Shown here: one piece after another, positions 59,663 to 64,000 of the stretch | Layout of the letters: each line of letters starts with the position of its first letter | Position numbering within the stretch: position 1 is the first letter of the stretch | Source: SIG299 sp045531895 | GTDB lineage: Bacteria > Bacillota > Clostridia > Lachnospirales > Lachnospiraceae | Reading direction: 5' to 3' | Length of the DNA stretch: 64,000 nucleotides | Assembly: GCA_045531895.1 (NCBI GenBank) | Contig: JAZSEW010000025.1 | Span: forward strand, 1 to 64,000 | The notes under the pieces: model-generated | Told to the model about the DNA's origin: nothing | Databases searched by the model: none | What the model saw: only the letters and a program-made list of their open reading frames with translations | Made by a program: the position numbers and the translations under genes

Positions 59663-59679
59663 AAAGCCACTCCTTTTTA
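59651..59679 (+). terminator. Terminator overlapping the spoVAC stop codon
   Basis: ggggtgg and ccactcc form a 7-pair stem (one G-T) around tgtaaaaag, with TTTTTAT after it. The TAA stop is in the loop. It closes the spoVA operon after spoVAC. Confidence 0.75.
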
Positions 59680-59716
59680 TGCTTCTTAAAATTCGGTAAA
59701 GATTTGGTTAAGACAT

Positions 59717-59745
59717 TTGATTTCCTTCTTCACATATAGTATACT
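59717..59745 (+). promoter_or_regulatory. Sigma-A promoter for the DUF1538/PII pair
   Basis: TTGATT, 17 bases and TATACT, about 40 bases before the ATG at 59784. Confidence 0.65.
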
Positions 59746-59783
59746 GAAATAACAATTAATAAATTGAAGTAGAAAAGAGGAAG

Positions 59784-61313
59784 ATGCGTGTGAGACTGAA
59801 TAAATTATTACTGGAAAAAGTGTATGAATCCATCTCAGCCGTGCTGCCAATCACAGCCATTGTATTGATTTTAAGTATCAGTATAGCACCTTTAACGCCG
59901 GGAACCTGGACGTTATTCTTTTTTGGTGCACTGATGCTTATTTTTGGTATGGGCTTTTTTACTTTGGGTGTGGATATGTCCATGATTCCAATGGGTGAGG
60001 GCATTGGTGTAATGATGAGTAAGGCGAAAAAACAGCTGATACCATTGGCGGTGTGTTTTGTGCTGGGCGTGGTAATTACTATTGCAGAGCCTGATTTAAC
60101 CGTATTGGCAGAACAGGTATCCTCCATTCCGAATATGGTGTTAATTTTAACGGTAGCTGTAGGTGTTGGATTGTTTCTGATGCTGTCGCAGTTTCGTATT
60201 CAGAAGCAGATACCATTGTCTTACCTGTTGGTCTTCTTTTATGTGATTATTTTTATTTTAGCATTTATTATCCCAAAGAATTTTGTTCCGGTGTCCTTTG
60301 ACTCCGGCGGTGTTACTACAGGACCTATTACAGTTCCGTTTATTATGGCGCTTGGTATTGGTATGGCCTCCGTGCGAAGTGATAAAAACTCCAGTACTGA
60401 CAGCTTCGGTCTTACGGCTCTTTGCAGCGTTGGTCCAATCCTTGCAGTAATGATTCTTGGTATTTGCTATAAACCGGAAGATGCGGCTTACACGCCGGTT
60501 TCTTTAGTAGAACTGGATACTACAAAAGAAGTGGCACGGGAATTTTTACGGGCTCTGCCAATCTATGCAGAAGAGGTGGCAGTGGCAATTGTTCCTATTG
60601 TTGTTATGTTTTTGATTTTTCAGGCCATTTCCAGACGATTCCATAAGCATCAGATTATTCGAATTGTTTTAGGTCTTATTTATACTTATGTTGGTCTCAT
60701 AATGTTCTTAACCGGTGTTAATGTGGGCTTTATGCCGGCTGGTCAGTTTATCGGTCAGTCTGTAGCGGGTGGTAGCACTCCGTTTTTGTTGATTCCGATT
60801 GGTGCTCTCATAGGTTACTTTATTGTAAAAGCAGAGCCGGCAGTTCGCGTACTTACCAAGCAGGTTGAAGAAATTACTAACGGTTCCATTTCCCAGAAAT
60901 CTATGGGTACTGCTCTTTCTATTGGTATTGCAGTGTCTGTCGGGCTGGCGATGTTACGTATTTTAACCGGACTTAACATTATGTATTTCTTAGTTCCGGG
61001 CTACGCAATTTCTTTAGTTATGACATTTTTTGTACCGCAGATTTTTACCGGTATTGCTTTCGACTCCGGTGGTGTTGCCAGTGGTCCGATGACTACTACT
61101 TTTCTGCTTCCGCTCGCCATGGGTGCCTGTGAAGCAGCAGGAGGCAATATATTAACAGATGCTTTCGGTATCGTAGCCATGGTTGCTATGACTCCATTGT
61201 TAACCATTCAGCTGATGGGTCTTTACAGCAAGTTAAAGAAGAAGCTGGCAAAGCATCAGCAAATTCAACTTACGCATCTGGACGACTGCATTATATTCTT
61301 TGATGAAAACTAG
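59784..61313 (+). CDS. DUF1538 family membrane protein, tandem repeat
   Basis: The 509-residue product has twelve or more helices in two similar halves. Each half has a signature loop: FDSGGVTTGPITVPFIMALG in the first and FDSGGVASGPMTTTFLLPLA in the second. Each is also followed by a conserved segment with DSFG or DAFG. This inverted or tandem duplication with re-entrant-looking DSGG loops suggests a transporter or channel. The substrate is unknown. The C-terminus is a short basic/acidic cytoplasmic tail. It is paired with a PII-like gene 14 bases downstream, implying nucleotide- or metabolite-linked gating (inference). The start at 59784 has AGAGG close upstream; a GTG two codons later is an alternative. 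Confidence 0.88.
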   Translation: MRVRLNKLLLEKVYESISAVLPITAIVLILSISIAPLTPGTWTLFFFGALMLIFGMGFFTLGVDMSMIPMGEGIGVMMSKAKKQLIPLAVCFVLGVVITIAEPDLTVLAEQVSSIPNMVLILTVAVGVGLFLMLSQFRIQKQIPLSYLLVFFYVIIFILAFIIPKNFVPVSFDSGGVTTGPITVPFIMALGIGMASVRSDKNSSTDSFGLTALCSVGPILAVMILGICYKPEDAAYTPVSLVELDTTKEVAREFLRALPIYAEEVAVAIVPIVVMFLIFQAISRRFHKHQIIRIVLGLIYTYVGLIMFLTGVNVGFMPAGQFIGQSVAGGSTPFLLIPIGALIGYFIVKAEPAVRVLTKQVEEITNGSISQKSMGTALSIGIAVSVGLAMLRILTGLNIMYFLVPGYAISLVMTFFVPQIFTGIAFDSGGVASGPMTTTFLLPLAMGACEAAGGNILTDAFGIVAMVAMTPLLTIQLMGLYSKLKKKLAKHQQIQLTHLDDCIIFFDEN

Positions 61314-61327
61314 AAAGGAGGAGGCTT

Positions 61328-61999
61328 ATGAGTAAAACAGGAGCAATGAAGCTGATTGTCAGCTTTGTCGAACGTGGTCAGGGTAATGACCTGGCAAAAT
61401 TTTACGCTGAGCACAACGTAAACTTCAACTATCGTTGTGTTGGTATTGGTACCGCCTCTTCTGATTTGCTGGATGTACTTGGTATCGGCTCGGCGGAAAA
61501 GGATGTGATTTTTAGTCTGGCTTCCAGAGTGAATACAGAGCGGCTGATGGAACGACTTACTGACAGTCTCCGAAATATCAGGGAAAAGGGTATTGTGTTC
61601 TCGATGCCATTAACAGGGCTTAATAATGTAGTGGCAACGGTTTTGGAGCGTCAAGGCGACGCAGAGAATAAAGGAGGAAGCAACATGGATGCCAATATAG
61701 CAAACAGTCTGGTTTTAGTTATGGTAAATCAGGGTAACACCGATGAGGTTATGAATACAGCAAGAGCTGCCGGTGCAAGAGGCGGCACGATTATCCGTTC
61801 CCGTTTTATGGGTGTGGAAGAACTGGATGGTATGTATGAGAGCATGCAGGAGGGCGAAAAGGAAATTATCGCCATGGTAGTTCCTACGGCGCAGAGAAAT
61901 ACTATTATGGAAACAATCAATAAAAAGCATGGCTTAAAAACTGAGGCCGGTGCGGTTATCCTTTCTTTAGGTATTGACCAAATCGCAAAGCTGGGCTAG
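61328..61999 (+). CDS. PII-like signal protein, tandem domain
   Basis: The 223-residue product contains two PII/GlnB-like ferredoxin folds. The first is residues ~7-110 (MKLIVSFVERGQGNDLAKFY; LLDVLGIGSAEKDVIFSLAS). The second is ~125-223 (NSLVLVMVNQGNTDEVMNTA; GARGGTIIRSRFMG). Canonical PII is ~112 residues, so this is a fused dimer. The second domain keeps a G-A-x-G-G-T segment at the nucleotide-binding B-loop position, while the first has a divergent one. The T-loop Tyr of GlnB is not evident. The gene follows the DUF1538 gene with GGAGGAGG as ribosome site, so it likely regulates that membrane protein, as PII does AmtB. Confidence 0.85.
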   Translation: MSKTGAMKLIVSFVERGQGNDLAKFYAEHNVNFNYRCVGIGTASSDLLDVLGIGSAEKDVIFSLASRVNTERLMERLTDSLRNIREKGIVFSMPLTGLNNVVATVLERQGDAENKGGSNMDANIANSLVLVMVNQGNTDEVMNTARAAGARGGTIIRSRFMGVEELDGMYESMQEGEKEIIAMVVPTAQRNTIMETINKKHGLKTEAGAVILSLGIDQIAKLG

Positions 62000-62051
62000 A
62001 ATGAAAAGGAGCATTTAGGCTATAAATAGAGTGTGCGAGAGGAAATGTGGA

Positions 62052-64000
62052 ATGGAGTACAAATTTCAAAAATACGAGAAAAAAGAGTTAATGAGAAATC
62101 ACATCAAGGTAGGTGGTGCCGATAACAAAGGCAACCGCATTGATGTGACAAATTTATATTTTACAAAGAATGATGTGCCGTGGATTGGCGTGATGGGTGA
62201 ATTTCATTTTGCTCGTTGCAAGCGTGAAAACTGGAATGATGTTCTGTGTAAAATGAAAGCAGGCGGTGTTACTATAGTGGCAACTTACCTGTTCTGGATT
62301 TATCACGAGGAAATCGAAGGACAGTTTGATTTCAGTGGTGATTTGGATGTTCGTGAGTTTATTTTAGAGTGTCAGAAGGTGGGACTTGAAGTTGTCATCC
62401 GTATCGGCCCGTGGGCTCATGGAGAGTGCAGAAACGGTGGTTTCCCTGATTGGCTCATGAAAAAGCCTTTTGCACTTCGAGAAAACAATCCGGGCTACAT
62501 GGAAAAGGCAAAAATTTTCTATGAAAAGATTTATGAGCAGGTGAAGGAATTGTTTTATAAGGACGGCGGTAATATCGTCGGCATTCAGTTTGAGAATGAG
62601 CTTGTGGATAATGCAGAACACCTGTTAGCGTTAAAGAATATGGCATTGGAAATGGGTTACGAGGCTCCGCTTTACACTGTTACCGGCTGGAACAGCAAGT
62701 ATGGTGCAAAGATTCCGGTGGACGAGGTGGTACCGGTATTTGCGGCTTATCCGGAAGCACCGTGGTCCAATACTATAGAAAAGCTTCCGCTTTCTCCGCA
62801 CTATGCTTTTAATCAGATGAGAAACGACTCCGCTGTTGGTGTGGATTTAATCAAAGCTTCCGATGAGGATGGCTGGAGGCTTCCATATGAGCGTTATCCC
62901 TTTGCTACCTGTGAACTGGGCGGCGGTATGCAGGTAACTCATCACCGCAGACCGTTAATCAAGGGAATGGATATTTATGCCATGTCCCTGTGCAAGCTGG
63001 GCTCCGGTAACAATTTAATCGGTTATTATATGTATGTTGGTGGCACAAACAAAATTGGTAAATTATCCACCTTTCAGGAGAGCAAGGCATCAGGATATCC
63101 GAATGATTACAGTATTTTGTCCTATGACTTTCAGACCATGATTTCAGAATATGGTGAGTTAAGAGAGCAGTACCGTCTGACGAATTTGTTACATTTGCTG
63201 GCACAGGACTTTGGTGACATTCTGGCACCAATGACCACTGTTGATAGTGAACGGCAGGTATCTGTAGACGATATGGACTCTCTCCGTTACAGCATGCGTA
63301 CTGACGGCAAGGGCGGTTTTATTTTTGTAAACCATTATCAGCGACTGGCAAAGTTAAAGGATGTGACAGACGCGGTAATTAATACCGGCAGTGTAAAATT
63401 TCCTGCCTTTGATGTGAAAGGTGATGTGGCATTTGCTTTTCCGTTCAACATTACTCTGGGTAGTCAGCAATTAGAATATGCAACAGCCCAGCCAATCTGT
63501 ATATGTGACAACACTTATTTCTTTGCGGAAATTCCGGGAATTCCGGCAACATATAAATTTGCAGGTAAGGATGTATTGACCGAAAGTGGCAGAGGCAATA
63601 CGGTTCTTACTGTGGATGATATTCAAATTGTTACGATTAAGTGGGAACTGGCAAGATTTTTACGGAAGCTGGAAGGTAAGGTTTACCTTGGTGCAGAGTG
63701 CGACCTCATCTTTAAAGCTGGTGAGGTTTGTGCTGCTACACCGGGTGAATTTATGTATTTTGTCTGGAATGGTACGGACTTTGAAAAGAAGACCGGAGGA
63801 ACGACTTACCATCAGGCAGAAATCAGTATTGTGCCGATAGAGAACCTTCCGTTTGAACCAAAGTATATGGAACAGCTGCAATTTAATGGACCTAGAAAGG
63901 TTGATTACAGCAGGGTTACAGTTACGACAGACGATGGCTTCGTAGAAATTCCGAATGTAGGCGACGTATTGCAGTTATATACTGCAGATAATGAAATGTT
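62052..64000 (+). CDS. GH35 beta-galactosidase (cut by window end)
   Basis: The frame opens at the ATG at 62052 and runs through the window edge, giving at least 649 residues. It starts without a signal peptide, so the enzyme is cytoplasmic. The GH35 barrel shows WIGVMGEFHFARCKRENW, IRIGPWAHGECRNGGFPDWL, IVGIQFENELVDN with the acid/base Glu183, and ATCELGGGMQ with the nucleophile Glu288. Beta-rich domains follow the barrel from about residue 400. It should release terminal beta-galactose from imported oligosaccharides. The gene is 52 bases after the PII-like gene; no separate promoter was recognised. Confidence 0.9.
   Translation, partial: MEYKFQKYEKKELMRNHIKVGGADNKGNRIDVTNLYFTKNDVPWIGVMGEFHFARCKRENWNDVLCKMKAGGVTIVATYLFWIYHEEIEGQFDFSGDLDVREFILECQKVGLEVVIRIGPWAHGECRNGGFPDWLMKKPFALRENNPGYMEKAKIFYEKIYEQVKELFYKDGGNIVGIQFENELVDNAEHLLALKNMALEMGYEAPLYTVTGWNSKYGAKIPVDEVVPVFAAYPEAPWSNTIEKLPLSPHYAFNQMRNDSAVGVDLIKASDEDGWRLPYERYPFATCELGGGMQVTHHRRPLIKGMDIYAMSLCKLGSGNNLIGYYMYVGGTNKIGKLSTFQESKASGYPNDYSILSYDFQTMISEYGELREQYRLTNLLHLLAQDFGDILAPMTTVDSERQVSVDDMDSLRYSMRTDGKGGFIFVNHYQRLAKLKDVTDAVINTGSVKFPAFDVKGDVAFAFPFNITLGSQQLEYATAQPICICDNTYFFAEIPGIPATYKFAGKDVLTESGRGNTVLTVDDIQIVTIKWELARFLRKLEGKVYLGAECDLIFKAGEVCAATPGEFMYFVWNGTDFEKKTGGTTYHQAEISIVPIENLPFEPKYMEQLQFNGPRKVDYSRVTVTTDDGFVEIPNVGDVLQLYTADNEM

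Noticed and set aside
1..64000. CRISPR array, insertion sequence, prophage or attachment site
   Set aside because: No spaced direct repeats, transposase, integrase or phage structural gene was seen; repeats found are the leader elements and gene paralogues already listed.

Overview
The window reads as chromosomal DNA of a spore-forming, low-to-mid GC Firmicute, most likely a gut Lachnospiraceae (Clostridium cluster XIVa) species. The reasons are strong AGGAGG ribosome sites, sigma-A promoters with 17-nt spacers, a valS T-box, a spoIIA-sigF-spoVA sporulation cluster, a fused SecDF, and DUF5716/DUF5717 proteins that I associate with this family. Nearly all genes are on the + strand; only apbE and an FkbM methyltransferase are reversed. 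No tRNA, rRNA, insertion sequence, prophage or CRISPR array was seen.

Layout. 1-2411: end of a threonine-aldolase-type enzyme, a GT2 glycosyltransferase and a LicD protein. 2427-4692: divergent apbE flavin transferase and its likely substrate, a two-domain FMN-binding protein. 4794-6500: ilvN-ilvC for branched-chain amino acids. 6506-9095: FkbM methyltransferase and MATE exporter. 9108-31096: a 22-kb exopolysaccharide locus. It starts with a PqqD-like protein and a Gram-positive Pel-type core (PelD, PelE, PelA-like, PelF, PelG). It continues with a DUF2304 protein, GT4 and GT2 transferases, two DUF4874/DUF4832 putative glycosidases around a GT-C-like membrane protein, a Stealth phosphotransferase, and a flippase fused to a nucleotidyltransferase. 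It ends with a 120-aa leader-like peptide gene, having its own promoter and terminator, and an ABC exporter. 31135-42485: sbcDC, a GH127-TM-GH25 fusion, mutY and secDF. 42584-51321: membrane proteins plus the DUF5717/DUF5716 group (a degenerate Hsp70-like ATPase with TPR and coiled-coil partners). 51349-54361: T-box and valS. 54580-56210: a 44-aa protein and a zinc-ribbon/TPR membrane protein. 56361-59679: spoIIAA-spoIIAB-sigF, a likely sigma-G promoter, then a short spoVA operon (AA, AB, AC only). 59717-61999: tandem-domain DUF1538 membrane protein with a tandem-domain PII-like protein. 62052-end: GH35 beta-galactosidase, cut by the window edge.

How the parts fit. The Pel-type core predicts a c-di-GMP-controlled, amino-sugar-rich secreted polymer: the PelD homologue keeps an RxxD inhibitory-site motif next to a dead GGDEF. 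The added transferases, hydrolase-like proteins, Stealth protein and flippase suggest a second or decorated glycan made in the same operon. PqqD, nucleotidyltransferase, leader-like peptide and ABC exporter at the two ends of the locus resemble parts of a modified-peptide (RiPP) system. This combination is the most unusual feature of the window. A second notable signal is a leader element found twice almost identically (before 54789 and 56361) and once in diverged form (before 43436). It can fold so that the Shine-Dalgarno sequence is masked, and the two close copies show a compensatory base-pair change.
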